Positions 8,602 through 17,967 are shown, counted from the first letter of the stretch. The stretch: 64,000 nucleotides of DNA from Pseudomonas thivervalensis (GCF_001269655.1 NZ_LHVE01000001.1:434001-498000); one strand, 5' to 3'. Notes: generated from the letters alone by a model not told the origin. Program-made: numbers and translations.

Positions 8602-10023
8602 ATGAAGTTGTCCATGCCGCGATTCGATCAAGCCCCTGTATTGGTGGTCGGCGATGTCATGCTCGACCGCTACTGGCATGGCGGTACCTCACGGATTTCC
8701 CCTGAGGCGCCGGTACCGGTGGTCAAGGTCGAGCACATCGAGGATCGCCCCGGTGGTGCCGCCAACGTGGCCTTGAACATCGCTGCCCTCGGCGCACCGG
8801 CCTCCCTGGTGGGCGTGACCGGTGACGACGAGGCCGCCGACAGCCTGACCAACAGCCTCAAGGGTGCGGGTGTACGCGCGATATTCCAGCGCGTTGCGCA
8901 CCAGCCGACCATCGTCAAGCTGCGGGTCATGAGCCGTCACCAGCAATTGCTGCGTATCGATTTCGAAGAACCGTTCGCCACCGATCCCCTGGCCCTCGGT
9001 GCCGAGGTCGAAAACCTGCTCGAAGGTGTCAAGGTCCTGGTGTTGTCGGACTACGGCAAAGGCGCGTTGAAAAACCACCAGGCGCTGATCCAGGCCGCCC
9101 GTGCCCGTGGCATTCCGGTCCTGGCCGATCCCAAGGGCAAGGATTTTTCCATCTACCGGGGCGCCAGCCTGATCACGCCGAACCTCAGCGAGTTCGAAAC
9201 CATCGTCGGCGGTTGCGTCGATGAGCACGAATTGGTGAGCAAAGGCGCGCAGCTGATGCAGGACCTCGACCTCGGCGCCTTGCTGGTGACCCGTGGCGAG
9301 CACGGCATGACCTTGCTGCGCCCCGATCACCCGGCGTTGCACCTGCCGGCCCGTGCCCGTGAAGTGTTCGACGTGACGGGGGCTGGCGACACGGTGATTT
9401 CCACCTTGGCCGCGGCGATCGCTGCCGGGGAGGAACTGCCCCACGCGGTCGCCCTGGCGAACCTGGCGGCCGGCATTGTCGTCGGCAAGCTCGGCACGGC
9501 GGCCATCAGCGCCCCCGAGCTGCGCCGTGCCATCCAGCGCGAGGAAGGTTCCGAGCGCGGCGTATTGGGCCTGGAGCAATTGCTGCTGGCCGTTGACGAC
9601 GCCCGTGCCCACAACGAAAGCATCGTCTTCACCAACGGTTGTTTCGACATCCTGCACGCCGGTCACGTGACCTACCTCGAGCAGGCCAGGGCCCAGGGTG
9701 ATCGGCTGATCGTCGCGGTCAATGACGACGCCTCCGTTAGCCGTCTCAAGGGGCCGGGGCGGCCGATCAACAGCGTCGACCGGCGCATGGCGGTCCTGGC
9801 CGGCCTGGGCGCCGTGGACTGGGTGATCAGCTTCAGCGAGGGCACCCCGGAAAACCTGCTGCGCCAGGTCAAGCCGGACGTGCTGGTCAAGGGCGGTGAC
9901 TACGGGATCGACCAGGTCGTGGGCGCGGACATCGTCACGGCCTACGGCGGTACCGTGAAAGTCTTGGGGCTGGTGGAAAACAGCTCGACGACGGCGATTG
10001 TGGAAAAGATCCGCAATAACTGA
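8602..10023 (+). CDS. hldE: Bifunctional heptose kinase/adenylyltransferase HldE
   Basis: Protein of 473 residues, the usual HldE length when started at ATG 8602 ([10 protein letters not shown]); an in-frame start 6 codons earlier is less likely. The N-terminal half is a ribokinase-type kinase ([23 protein letters not shown]), which phosphorylates D-beta-D-heptose 7-phosphate at C1. The C-terminal half is a nucleotidyltransferase with [11 protein letters not shown] (HAGH at 352-355) that makes ADP-heptose. It supplies heptose for the LPS inner core. A possible -10 TAATAT lies at 8562-8567. The gene ends facing the Nudix-like gene across a REP pair. Confidence 0.96.
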   Translation: MKLSMPRFDQAPVLVVGDVMLDRYWHGGTSRISPEAPVPVVKVEHIEDRPGGAANVALNIAALGAPASLVGVTGDDEAADSLTNSLKGAGVRAIFQRVAHQPTIVKLRVMSRHQQLLRIDFEEPFATDPLALGAEVENLLEGVKVLVLSDYGKGALKNHQALIQAARARGIPVLADPKGKDFSIYRGASLITPNLSEFETIVGGCVDEHELVSKGAQLMQDLDLGALLVTRGEHGMTLLRPDHPALHLPARAREVFDVTGAGDTVISTLAAAIAAGEELPHAVALANLAAGIVVGKLGTAAISAPELRRAIQREEGSERGVLGLEQLLLAVDDARAHNESIVFTNGCFDILHAGHVTYLEQARAQGDRLIVAVNDDASVSRLKGPGRPINSVDRRMAVLAGLGAVDWVISFSEGTPENLLRQVKPDVLVKGGDYGIDQVVGADIVTAYGGTVKVLGLVENSSTTAIVEKIRNN

Positions 10024-10047
10024 GCGGCAGTTTGAGCCTGGCGGCTG

Positions 10048-10142
10048 TTGTGGCGAGGGAGCTTGCTCCCGCTGGAGCGCGAAGCGGTCCCAGTTCAAGT
10101 GGGCGCTGCGCACCCAAGCGGGAGCAAGCTCCCTCGCCACAA
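10048..10142. repeat. REP pair (type 1) between convergent genes
   Basis: Two inverted arms, TTGTGGCGAGGGAGCTTGC on the left and its complement on the right, each arm itself a small palindrome (GGGAGC-TT-GCTCCC), flank a GC-rich loop. The same arms recur at seven other places in this window. It lies in the gap between hldE and the facing Nudix-like gene. Such pairs are typical Pseudomonas REP doublets mobilised by RAYT transposases; they may also act as transcript 3' ends. Confidence 0.9.
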
Positions 10143-10165
10143 AAGCGCTCTGGGTGGCGTAGTTT

Positions 10166-11131
10166 CTAACGAGCCACCTTGCGCGGCACGATCTTCTTGA
10201 GCAACTGCCGCGCCTTGCCCTTGAGTCGGGTCAGGCCCGACTCCTTGCCCGGTGGCGTCAGCCCTTGCTGGCGCAGCCAGTCCTTCCAGCGAATCCGCTC
10301 GTCGCGCACCAGCCAGCCGTCCTGCCGGGCGAAACTTTCCGCCAGGTACAGCCCACGGGTGCTGGCCGGGTGCAACTGATCTTTCTTCAAGGTATACAGC
10401 TCGGGCAAGGGCTGCCCGTCCTGCAGCGGCATCAGGTACAGGTCCGGGCGCTTGCGGTCCAGGCGCGCCACCAACTGGTCGCCTTCCAGGCGCTCATCGA
10501 CGTGAAACAGGCTCAGGGACTTGGCTTCCTTGGGCACATCCAGGCGCAAGTCATAGATCAATTGCAGCGATGCCGTCGGCAGGTGCACGTAGGCCCGTGG
10601 CCGCTCGATCAACTGCAGATTGGCGCTGCGCACCGGGCGGGCCGAGCCCGACAGTGGCGTCAGGCGAAACGGCAAGGCTTCGCGGTAATGCAGGGCCGTG
10701 GCGTAGGGGGCCGGCAGCCAGGTGTCGTTGAAACGCCCACCCAGCCAGCCTTCAGGGGTTTCCAGCAGGCACTCTTCGGCAATTTCGCTGATGGCGGTGA
10801 GCAGCGGCAGGTTCAGCTCGTGGGCCGGGACGTAGCCGGAAATCAGCTTGAGCACGACGTCGCCGCGATCCTGCCGACGCTGGCGCACCAGTACCCAATA
10901 GTCGCGGTTCTGCCAATGCAGGGTCAGGCGTACCGAGACGCCCAGATTGGCCAGTTCCAGGGAAAAACGCTCGGCATCGGCCACCGCGACAGGGCGGCGG
11001 CGCTGTAAGGTCTGGGCGAAATTCAGCGGCATCCCGACGCTCTGGTAAGTCAGGCCTTCGGGGGTCGCTTCGACGAACAGGGGCAGGGTCTTGAAGTTGC
11101 TTGGGTTCTTTCTGATGAGCGTACGCGGCAT
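10166..11131 (-). CDS. Conserved Pseudomonas protein with a degenerate Nudix-like segment
   Basis: Protein of 321 residues from ATG 11131, chosen for GGAG 5 nt upstream; the longer frame to 11266 would run into the neighbouring gene. A Nudix-like box is visible: G99, E105, then SEIAEECLL (115-123), where the usual Arg is Ser and the usual Gly is Leu; spacing is two residues longer than canonical. The remainder has a basic C-terminal tail rich in Lys/Arg. Function is not known; I would not assign a hydrolase activity. It follows the aldo/keto reductase by 34 bp on the same strand and probably belongs to that operon. Confidence 0.65.
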   Translation of the reverse strand: MPRTLIRKNPSNFKTLPLFVEATPEGLTYQSVGMPLNFAQTLQRRRPVAVADAERFSLELANLGVSVRLTLHWQNRDYWVLVRQRRQDRGDVVLKLISGYVPAHELNLPLLTAISEIAEECLLETPEGWLGGRFNDTWLPAPYATALHYREALPFRLTPLSGSARPVRSANLQLIERPRAYVHLPTASLQLIYDLRLDVPKEAKSLSLFHVDERLEGDQLVARLDRKRPDLYLMPLQDGQPLPELYTLKKDQLHPASTRGLYLAESFARQDGWLVRDERIRWKDWLRQQGLTPPGKESGLTRLKGKARQLLKKIVPRKVAR

Positions 11132-11165
11132 GTCGGCTCCTTCCTTCAGGCCGCGTAGGGCGGCG

Positions 11166-11978
11166 TCAGTGTTTACGCAGGACCGTGGCGACGGTCGCGA
11201 CGTTATGGGCGAGGTGCAGCGGATTGATGGTGCCGACAATAGCACTGGCGACCCCAGGATGCTCAAACAACAGTTCGAAACTGGCGCGAACCGGGTCTAC
11301 CCCGGGGCCCAGGCAGACGTGGCCGCTGGCCAAGGCTTTTTTCACCAGAATCGCTTTGCCGTGTTTGCTGGCGTAGTCAATGACCGCCTTTTCGTTTCGT
11401 TCGTTCAGATTGTAGGTGACCATCGCGCAATCGCCTTGCTCCAGGGCTTTCAAACCGCCGTCGACGGTCTTGCCGGAAAAACCGAAGCCGCCGATCTTGC
11501 CTTCGCGCTTGAGCGCCGCCAGGGTCGGGTAGACCTCGCTGTCGTTGAGGATCGCCAGGTCGTTGCCGTCGGAATGCACCAGGACCAGGTCGATATAGTC
11601 GGTTTCCAGGCGCTTGAGGCTGCGTTCCACCGAGAACCGTGTGTGGGCGGCACTGAAGTCGTGGCGTGACTGGCCGTCGCTGAACTCTTCGCCGACCTTG
11701 CTGACAATCACCCAGTCCTGGCGTTGGCCGCGCAGCAGCGGGCCGAGGCGTTCCTCGCTGCGGCCGTAAGCCGGCGCGGTGTCGATCAGGTTGATGCCCA
11801 AGTCGCGCGCCAGTTTGAGCAGCATGCGCGCTTCGTCGTCATCGGGAATCTGAAAGCCGTTGGGGTATTTGACGCCCTGGTCGCGGCCCAGCTTGACGGT
11901 GCCCAGGCCCAGGGGGGAAACCCGCGGGCCGTCATGGCCCAAGGGCCGATAGAGGTCGTGCAGGGTCGCTTGGCTCAT
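11166..11978 (-). CDS. Aldo/keto reductase
   Basis: Protein of 270 residues with the full AKR catalytic set: D66 and Y71 in DTAPAYGRS, K94 in SKVG, H135 in VLVHSDG. The C-terminal SAIVGTINPLHLAHN binds NADP(H) in family members. It is a cytoplasmic NADPH-dependent carbonyl reductase with unknown substrate. Its ATG overlaps the stop of the upstream FAD oxidoreductase by 4 nt, so the two are coupled; a paired role in oxidising and reducing a common metabolite is possible but unproven. Confidence 0.9.
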   Translation of the reverse strand: MSQATLHDLYRPLGHDGPRVSPLGLGTVKLGRDQGVKYPNGFQIPDDDEARMLLKLARDLGINLIDTAPAYGRSEERLGPLLRGQRQDWVIVSKVGEEFSDGQSRHDFSAAHTRFSVERSLKRLETDYIDLVLVHSDGNDLAILNDSEVYPTLAALKREGKIGGFGFSGKTVDGGLKALEQGDCAMVTYNLNERNEKAVIDYASKHGKAILVKKALASGHVCLGPGVDPVRASFELLFEHPGVASAIVGTINPLHLAHNVATVATVLRKH

Positions 11979-13150
11979 GGCAGCAGTTGCTCCCAGGCAG
12001 GCACGCCCATGGGCGGCTTCGGCAAGTCCGGCAGCGGGGCCGGGTGGCTTGGCTGGATGTCCTCGCGTTGCAGCGCATCGATCACCCGATCGGCGAAGTC
12101 CGGGGCCAGGGCCAGTTTGGTCGGCCAGCCCACCAGCAGGCGATCCTGCTCGGCGAGGAAAGCGTTATCCGGGCGGGTCAGGCCTGATTGCAGCGGCTCG
12201 GCGCGGTCAACCCGCAGCGTGGCCCATTGCGCGGTGCTGAGGTCGACCCAGGGCAATAGCTGGCCGAGTTCTTTCTGGGCGGCGGCGATCTGTGCGGCGG
12301 GCTCGCGAGTGACGGCATCGCCTTCGGCCAGGTCGCCCCCCAGGTACCAGACCCATTGGCCATCGGCGGCCGGATGGGTGGTCACAGTGACGCGTGGCTT
12401 CGGTCCGCCGCCCAGGCAGTGGGCGTAAAGCGGCTTGAGGCTCGGTCCCTTGACCAGGACCATGTGCAATGGCCGAGTCTGCATGGCCGGTTTGTCCAGG
12501 CCCAGGGCGTTGAGCAGGTCGGCGGTGCCGCCCCCGGCGCTGAGGACAATGCGTTGGGCGCGAATCTCCCGGCCATCGACCTTCAGTCCCGTCAGCGCGC
12601 CGTCTTCGCGCAGGGGTTCGATATGTTGGCCGGCCAGCAGGCTGTCGCCGGCCAGTTCCGCCAGGCGCGCGATCAGGCTGGGCACGTCCACCACCAGTTC
12701 GGCCAGGCGATAGACCTTGCCCTTGAAACGTTTGTCTTGCAGGGCCGGCGGCAGTTGGTCGCCCTTGACCTGGTCGACCCGTCCACGCACGGCCTTGCTG
12801 GCAAAGAAACTGGTGAGGTTGCCGGCCAGGGTGCCGGGGGACCAGAGGTAGTGGGCATCGGACAGCATGCGCACGCCGGACAGGTCCAGTTCGCCTTCCC
12901 CCTTCAGGGCTTCGCGCCAGCGGCGCGGCATGTCGGCGATGGCTTCCGAGGCCCCGGTCAGGGCGCCATGCAAGGCGTACTTGGCGCCGCCATGGATGAT
13001 GCCCTGGGATTTGACACTCTGCCCGCCGCCGAGGCTGGCGCTTTCCACCAGCACGGTCGAAAACCCCTGGCGACGCAGGCGGGCATTCAGCCAAAGGCCG
13101 GCGACGCCTGCGCCGACAATCAGAACGTCGGTGGAAATAACGGATGGCAT
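11975..13150 (-). CDS. FAD-dependent oxidoreductase (DAO family)
   Basis: Protein of 391 residues. The N-terminal Rossmann motif DVLIVGAGVAGLWLNARL with a downstream acidic residue (VLVES) binds FAD; GGQSVKSQGIIHGG resembles the substrate-side motif of glycerol-3-phosphate dehydrogenase and D-amino-acid oxidase relatives, and a second FAD motif is seen as RIVLSAGGGTADLL. Probably soluble or membrane-associated. First gene of a three-gene minus-strand set with the aldo/keto reductase and the Nudix-like gene. Substrate unknown. Confidence 0.88.
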   Translation of the reverse strand: MPSVISTDVLIVGAGVAGLWLNARLRRQGFSTVLVESASLGGGQSVKSQGIIHGGAKYALHGALTGASEAIADMPRRWREALKGEGELDLSGVRMLSDAHYLWSPGTLAGNLTSFFASKAVRGRVDQVKGDQLPPALQDKRFKGKVYRLAELVVDVPSLIARLAELAGDSLLAGQHIEPLREDGALTGLKVDGREIRAQRIVLSAGGGTADLLNALGLDKPAMQTRPLHMVLVKGPSLKPLYAHCLGGGPKPRVTVTTHPAADGQWVWYLGGDLAEGDAVTREPAAQIAAAQKELGQLLPWVDLSTAQWATLRVDRAEPLQSGLTRPDNAFLAEQDRLLVGWPTKLALAPDFADRVIDALQREDIQPSHPAPLPDLPKPPMGVPAWEQLLP

Positions 13151-13244
13151 GAGCGACCTCAGTGTTCAAGACAAGGGCGCAGTATACAGACTCGATGCGG
13201 AGGGCATTTGTTGACGATCAACGTCGGCAACTTGCGACAAAGCT

Positions 13245-13357
13245 CTTGTGGCGAGGGAGCTTGCTCCCGCTGGACCGGGCTGGCGCTCCAGCGCGAAGCG
13301 GTCCCGTTTCTAGTGGGCGCTTCGCACCCAAGCGGGAGCAAGCTCCCTCGCCACAAG
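13245..13357. repeat. REP pair (type 1)
   Basis: Inverted arms with the core GGCGAGGGAGCTTGCTCCCG as at 10048, separated by a loop with a further imperfect palindrome (GCGAAGCGG/CCGTTTC region). It sits between two minus-strand genes, upstream of the FAD oxidoreductase and downstream of the SMR gene. Confidence 0.9.
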
Positions 13358-13405
13358 TGCGTTCCAGCTCAATATCGGTGTGTTCCAACTCAATGGCAGT
13401 GTTTT

Positions 13406-13738
13406 TCAGTGCCCAGCAGTCTTGGAAAACAGCTGGATCACCACCACCCCAAGAACAATCAACGCCATCCCCAGCATCGCCGGCACGTCCAGTTTCTGCC
13501 CGTAGATGAACAGCGCCGCCACGCTGACCATGACGATCCCCAGTCCGGCCCAGACCGCATAGGCCACCCCCACCGGTACGGTGCGCACCACCAGCGTCAG
13601 CATCCAGAAAGCGGTGGCGTAGCCGACGATGACCAACAACAAGGGCAGGGGCGTGCTCAGGCCCTTGATCGCCTTCATCGAAACGGTGGCGATGACTTCG
13701 GCGCAGATGGCGATGGCCAGGTAGTAGTAGGCGTTCAT
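13406..13738 (-). CDS. Small multidrug resistance (SMR) family transporter
   Basis: Protein of 110 residues from ATG 13738 with AGAGGAA upstream; the frame extends 14 codons further but without an RBS. Four transmembrane helices and the conserved membrane Glu at position 14 (AICAEVIATVSMKA) mark an EmrE/SugE-type proton-coupled exporter of cationic compounds in the inner membrane, normally an antiparallel dimer. It is transcribed divergently from the LysR gene with a likely shared regulatory region. Confidence 0.9.
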   Translation of the reverse strand: MNAYYYLAIAICAEVIATVSMKAIKGLSTPLPLLLVIVGYATAFWMLTLVVRTVPVGVAYAVWAGLGIVMVSVAALFIYGQKLDVPAMLGMALIVLGVVVIQLFSKTAGH

Positions 13739-13778
13739 GGGCGGTTCCTCTTCGACGGTTGCGTCTTTCGATGGGGCC

Positions 13779-13806
13779 ATTCTAGAGATCGCTCAGATGC
13801 GGTAAA
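13779..13806 (-). promoter_or_regulatory. Putative sigma-70 promoter of the SMR gene
   Basis: Read on the minus strand: -35 TTTACC and -10 TAGAAT with a 16-bp spacer, about 40 bp upstream of the SMR start. The palindrome at 13813-13835 lies just upstream of the -35, where LysR-type activators bind. Confidence 0.5.
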
Positions 13807-13812
13807 GTCATT

Positions 13813-13835
13813 ACCTATCTGTATTGAAGATAGGT
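13813..13835. promoter_or_regulatory. Putative LysR-type operator
   Basis: A perfect inverted repeat, ACCTATCT-N7-AGATAGGT, containing the T-N11-A core of LysR binding sites. It lies 6 bp before the LysR start codon and just upstream of the predicted SMR promoter, so one site could serve autoregulation and activation of the transporter. Confidence 0.6.
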
Positions 13836-13841
13836 TGAGCC

Positions 13842-14732
13842 ATGAACGAGCAGTGGAACCTTGAGCAATTGCGACTGTTTGTCGGGGTCGCTGAAAAGCG
13901 TTCGTTTTCCGCCGTGGCACGGGACCAGCGCAAGGCGCAATCGGCCATCAGCAGTGCGATTGCCTCGTTGGAGGACGACTTGGGGGTGAGCCTGTTCGAG
14001 CGCAGCAGCGGTCGCCAGCCCAAGCTCACCGATGCCGGCGAAGCCCTGCTCGAAGAGGCCAGGGAAGTGCTGCGCCAGTGCGAGCGCCTCAACGGTCGGG
14101 CTCTGGCCTTGATGCGTGGGCAGGAAGCATCCCTGCGCCTGGCCCAGGACGAAGCCATGCCTTATCAACCGGTCATCGACAGCCTGGCGGCCCTGGCCGA
14201 GCAATTCCCCACCCTCGAAGTGCAACTGGCCAGCGCCGCCCAAGGCGATGTGGCGCGCAAACTGGTGGAGCGGCGCGCGGACCTCGGCTTGCTGTTCTAC
14301 CACGACCAGATCCCCGAGGCGCTGGAGCGCCGGGTGCTGGGCAGCGTCGAGATGGTCACGGTGTGCGGCCGCGGCCATCCGCTGGCGAACCATGATTATG
14401 TGTCCTGCCGGGAAATGGCCCGGCACCGCCAATTGTTGATGGCGACCCAGACCAGCGTTTACCCCGGCAGTGAGCAGGCCAGCCCGCAGGTCTGGCGCGC
14501 CGACAGTTTCTACGTGTTGGCCGAATGGCTGAGGAGTGGCCTGGGCTGGGCGTGGTTGCCACGGCATGTTGTGCAATACCCGGCATACCTGGGGGATATG
14601 GTCGAGCTCAACAGCGAATGGACCCCGCCGGCCCTGGTGGTGGAACTGGTCTGGCGCCGCGATGAACCCCTGGGCCCGGCCGCCCGTTGGCTGGCGGAAC
14701 GTTTTGCCGTGCAGTTGCAGGCGATCGGCTGA
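13842..14732 (+). CDS. LysR family transcriptional regulator
   Basis: Protein of 296 residues. The N-terminal winged helix-turn-helix runs over about 5-65 (LRLFVGVAEKRSFSAVAR; QSAISSAIASLEDDLGV), followed by a periplasmic-binding-protein-like effector domain from about 95. The classic divergent arrangement with the SMR exporter and the intervening palindrome suggest it controls that transporter. Effector unknown. It ends 22 bp before waaA, which may be partly read through from it. Confidence 0.92.
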   Translation: MNEQWNLEQLRLFVGVAEKRSFSAVARDQRKAQSAISSAIASLEDDLGVSLFERSSGRQPKLTDAGEALLEEAREVLRQCERLNGRALALMRGQEASLRLAQDEAMPYQPVIDSLAALAEQFPTLEVQLASAAQGDVARKLVERRADLGLLFYHDQIPEALERRVLGSVEMVTVCGRGHPLANHDYVSCREMARHRQLLMATQTSVYPGSEQASPQVWRADSFYVLAEWLRSGLGWAWLPRHVVQYPAYLGDMVELNSEWTPPALVVELVWRRDEPLGPAARWLAERFAVQLQAIG

Positions 14733-14754
14733 AAAACCGATAAACTCCGCCGCC

Positions 14755-16029
14755 ATGAACAGAACTCTCTATAGCGCGTTGTTTTACCTGGGGCTGCCAC
14801 TGGTAGCGATTCGGCTGTGGCTGCGGGCCCGCAAGGCGCCGGCGTATGCCCGGCGCATTGGCGAGCGGTTCTCCTGGGGCCTGCCGGTCATGGTCCCGGG
14901 AGGCATCTGGGTCCATGCGGTGTCGGTGGGCGAGAGCATTGCCGCCGCGCCAATGATCCGCGCCTTGCTGCAACGTTATCCACAGCTGCCGATCACCGTC
15001 ACCTGCATGACGCCCACCGGTTCGGAGCGGATCCGGGCGTTGTTCGCCAGCGAGCCACGCATCCAGCATTGCTACCTGCCTTACGACTTGCCCTGCGCCG
15101 CCAAGCGTTTTCTCGACCGCGTTCAACCGTCCCTGGCGGTGATCATGGAAACCGAACTATGGCCCAACCACATTCACCAATGCGCCAGGCGCGGCATTCC
15201 CGTGGCCCTGGCCAACGCGCGGCTGTCGGAGCGCTCGGCGCGGGGCTACGCGCGTTTTCCCAAGCTCACTCGACCGATGCTCGCCGAGATGAGCCTGTTC
15301 GCCGTACAGACCGAAGCCGAAGCCGAGCGTTTTCGCCATTTGGGCGCCCGGGTGGGAACCGTTGAGGTCACCGGCTCGATCAAGTTCGACCTGACCATCG
15401 ACCCGCAACTGCTCGAAAGCGCCAGCGCCTTGCGCCGTGAGTGGCACGCGGTGGATCGCCCGGTGTGGATCGCCGCCAGCACCCACGAGGGTGAGGACGA
15501 AGTGGTGCTGGCCGCCCATCGTCGGCTGCTCGACAGTTATCCCGATGCGTTGCTGATCCTGGTGCCGCGCCATCCCGAGCGCTTCGACTCCGTGCATCAA
15601 CTGTGTGTCAACGAAGGTCTGGTCACGGTGCGGCGCTCCAGTGGGCAACCGGTTGCCGCCCAGGCTTCGGTGTTGCTCGGCGACACCATGGGCGAGCTGC
15701 TGTTTCTCTACGCGTTGGCCGACAGTGCGTTTGTCGGTGGCAGCCTGGTGCCCAACGGTGGGCACAATTTGCTCGAGCCGGCGGCCCTGGCGAAGCCGGT
15801 GCTCAGTGGGCCGCACCTGTTCAACTTCCTCGAAATCGCCGCGCAACTGCGCACCGCCGGGGCGCTGGCGGAAGTGGAAGATGCCGAAAGCCTGGCCCTG
15901 GCGGTCCAGCGCCTGTTTGAACTGCCCCGGGATGCCCAACGTATGGCCGAGGCGGGGCTTGCGGTGATGCGCAGCAACCAGGGCGCGTTGCAGCGGTTGC
16001 TGGACGGGTTGGGGCGGTTGCTCGACTGA
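14755..16029 (+). CDS. waaA: Kdo transferase (3-deoxy-D-manno-octulosonate transferase)
   Basis: Protein of 424 residues starting MNRTLYSALF; a longer upstream frame overlaps the LysR gene and is not credible. The N-terminal hydrophobic anchor (about 5-20), the catalytic Glu at position 60 in HAVSVGES, and the C-terminal donor-site motif PNGGHNLLEPAAL are all present. WaaA is an inner-membrane-bound GT-B enzyme that adds Kdo residues from CMP-Kdo to lipid IVA, an essential step before lipid A completion. Confidence 0.96.
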   Translation: MNRTLYSALFYLGLPLVAIRLWLRARKAPAYARRIGERFSWGLPVMVPGGIWVHAVSVGESIAAAPMIRALLQRYPQLPITVTCMTPTGSERIRALFASEPRIQHCYLPYDLPCAAKRFLDRVQPSLAVIMETELWPNHIHQCARRGIPVALANARLSERSARGYARFPKLTRPMLAEMSLFAVQTEAEAERFRHLGARVGTVEVTGSIKFDLTIDPQLLESASALRREWHAVDRPVWIAASTHEGEDEVVLAAHRRLLDSYPDALLILVPRHPERFDSVHQLCVNEGLVTVRRSSGQPVAAQASVLLGDTMGELLFLYALADSAFVGGSLVPNGGHNLLEPAALAKPVLSGPHLFNFLEIAAQLRTAGALAEVEDAESLALAVQRLFELPRDAQRMAEAGLAVMRSNQGALQRLLDGLGRLLD

Positions 16030-16033
16030 GCTT

Positions 16034-16168
16034 TTGTGGCGAGGGAGCTTGCTCCCGCTCGGCTGCGAAGCAGCCGTAAAGTCGGCACTGCAGTTCTGGC
16101 TGGCAGAACGCAGTGACTGGTTTTGGGCCTGCTTCGCAGGCCAGCGGGAGCAAGCTCCCTCGCCACAG
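16034..16168. repeat. REP pair (type 1) between convergent genes
   Basis: Inverted arms with the same core as at 10048. The loop carries inner palindromes (CGGCTGCGAAGCAGCCG and GGCCTGCTTCGCAGGCC). It lies between waaA and tolC, which face each other. Confidence 0.9.
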
Positions 16169-16216
16169 GTAAGTCGCCCAACACAAAAATGACTCGTTGC
16201 CCGCGGGATCGGTGTG

Positions 16217-17656
16217 CTACTGCGCCGGTCGCGAGCGCAGCTGCTCCGCCGCGGCCTGGGCCAGGTCCGGCGGCAGGAAGTCGCGGTCGGGGTTGTAGTC
16301 GGGCTTGAGGTAGCGCGACAGGTCCTGCAGGTCCGCCGGGCTCAAGGTCCCGGCCGCCTGTTTGAGGCGCAGGTTGTCGAGGATGTAGTCGTAGCGGGCG
16401 TTGTTGTAGTTGCGCACCGAGGTGTACAGCTGACGCTGCGCATCGAGCACATCGACGATGTTGCGCGTACCCACCTGGTAACCGATCTCCGTGGCTTCCA
16501 CCGCGCTCTGGTTGGAGATGATCGACTGGCGCCGGGCCTGGACCTGCTCCACGTCGGTATTCACCGCACGGTGCAGGTTACGGGTGTTCTCCACGACCTG
16601 GCGGCGCAGGCCTTCGCGTTGCTGCTCGGTCTGGGTGAGTTGCGAGTAGGACTCGCGCACCTGGGAGCTGGTCAGCCCGCCGCTGTAGATCGGGATGCTC
16701 AGTTGCAGGCCGATGGTGCGTTGCTCGGCATCGCCGCCATAACGCTGGCCGGTGGGGCTCGGGTTGGTAAAGCCGAGGCCGTCGTTGTCGCCTTTTCTGT
16801 ATTGGGCGATCGCATCGAGGGTCGGTGCATGGCCGGCCTTGCGTTGGCGCAGGGTGTCCTCGGCGGCATCGACGGCGTAGTTGCTGGCCAGCAGGTTCAG
16901 GTTCTGCTTGGCCGCCGTGTCGACCCAGGCCTTGGCGTCGTTCGGTGTCGGCGGCAGGATCGGCAGGGTGTGGACGATGCCCTGGAGCGAGTTGTACTGG
17001 CGGTTGGTCAGGGTGATCAGGGCTTCAAAAGCGTCTTCGACCTGGCGCTGGGCGAGGATCCGGTTGGCCCGTGCGGTGTCGTAGCTGGCCTGGGATTGCA
17101 GCACGTCGGTCTTGTCTGACAGGCCGACGTCGAAGCGTTCGTTGGACTGGTCGAGCTGGCGCTTGAACGCGGCTTCCTCTGCCTTGGTCGAGGCCAGGTT
17201 GTCCTGGCTGCGCAGCACGTTGAAGTAGCTTTCGGCGCTTTGCAGGATCATGTTCTGTTCAGTGGCCGACAGTTGTAGCGACGCTTGTTCGTCGACGGAC
17301 TTTGCCGCCTGGAGCTGGAACCAGCGGTCGGCGCGGAAAATCGGTTGGGACAGCGTTGCCTGGTAAACCGTGGAACTGCGGGTGGCGGTCATCGCCGGCT
17401 GGTCCAGTTCGGTACGGGTGTTGTTCAGGTCGGCACCGGCCGAAAGGTTCGGCAACAATCCGGCGCGTGCCTGGGGCACCACTTCCTTCTGGGCGCCGTA
17501 TTGAGCGCGGGCAGCGGCCAGATCGGCGTTGTTGTCCACCGCTTCCTGATACACGCTCACCAGATCGGTTTTGGTGGTCAAGGGCGCTTCGGCGGCCCAG
17601 GCCATTGCGTTGGACGCACAAGACACGGCCAGGGCCAGTGAAAGTTTGCGCAGCAT
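16217..17656 (-). CDS. tolC: Outer-membrane efflux channel TolC
   Basis: Protein of 479 residues with a signal peptide (MLRKLSLALAVSCASNAMAWA) and two OEP repeats of about 190 residues, rich in the coiled-coil heptads of the periplasmic tunnel. TolC trimers form the outer-membrane exit duct for tripartite efflux pumps and type I secretion. No pump partners lie beside it, as is normal for TolC. It is divergent from thiC with a 425-bp gap that holds the thiC riboswitch. Confidence 0.93.
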   Translation of the reverse strand: MLRKLSLALAVSCASNAMAWAAEAPLTTKTDLVSVYQEAVDNNADLAAARAQYGAQKEVVPQARAGLLPNLSAGADLNNTRTELDQPAMTATRSSTVYQATLSQPIFRADRWFQLQAAKSVDEQASLQLSATEQNMILQSAESYFNVLRSQDNLASTKAEEAAFKRQLDQSNERFDVGLSDKTDVLQSQASYDTARANRILAQRQVEDAFEALITLTNRQYNSLQGIVHTLPILPPTPNDAKAWVDTAAKQNLNLLASNYAVDAAEDTLRQRKAGHAPTLDAIAQYRKGDNDGLGFTNPSPTGQRYGGDAEQRTIGLQLSIPIYSGGLTSSQVRESYSQLTQTEQQREGLRRQVVENTRNLHRAVNTDVEQVQARRQSIISNQSAVEATEIGYQVGTRNIVDVLDAQRQLYTSVRNYNNARYDYILDNLRLKQAAGTLSPADLQDLSRYLKPDYNPDRDFLPPDLAQAAAEQLRSRPAQ

Positions 17657-17823
17657 GAGGCTATCCCTAGTTCACAAATGAGAGTGCGCATAAGTGGCGC
17701 GCGGCGTAGCGAGTGTAGTTGTGCAAAGGCACGGCAACAATCCTGTATATGCGCCATTCATCACGCCTTTTGCCCTGGCGATGGCGTTCTCTCGTGGTTG
17801 TGTCTAGACTGGCCGGGTTCTTG

Positions 17824-17912
17824 TCGGGGTGCCTTGCTATGAGGCTGAGATCGAATAATTTCGGATCCCGTTGAACCTGATCAGGTTAGCGCCTGCGTAG
17901 GGAACAAGATTT
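17824..17912 (+). promoter_or_regulatory. TPP riboswitch (THI element) of thiC
   Basis: The conserved THI elements appear in order: CTGAGA (17845-17850), ACCTGATCAGGT (17875-17886) and GCGTAGGGAA (17895-17904). This aptamer binds thiamine pyrophosphate and turns thiC off when TPP is plentiful. A weak promoter with TAGACT at 17805-17810 lies just upstream. About 170 nt separate the aptamer from the thiC start; no run of T after a hairpin was seen there, so control may act on translation or on a Rho site. Confidence 0.95.
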
Positions 17913-17967
17913 CTCGTCACCCGGCGAGTCCTCTTGTGCTTCGTCCGGGATGTCGTTCGACCATTGA

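Noticed and set aside
12356..13864. 502-codon plus-strand frame
   Set aside because: Antisense to the FAD oxidoreductase and runs through a REP pair and the SMR gene.
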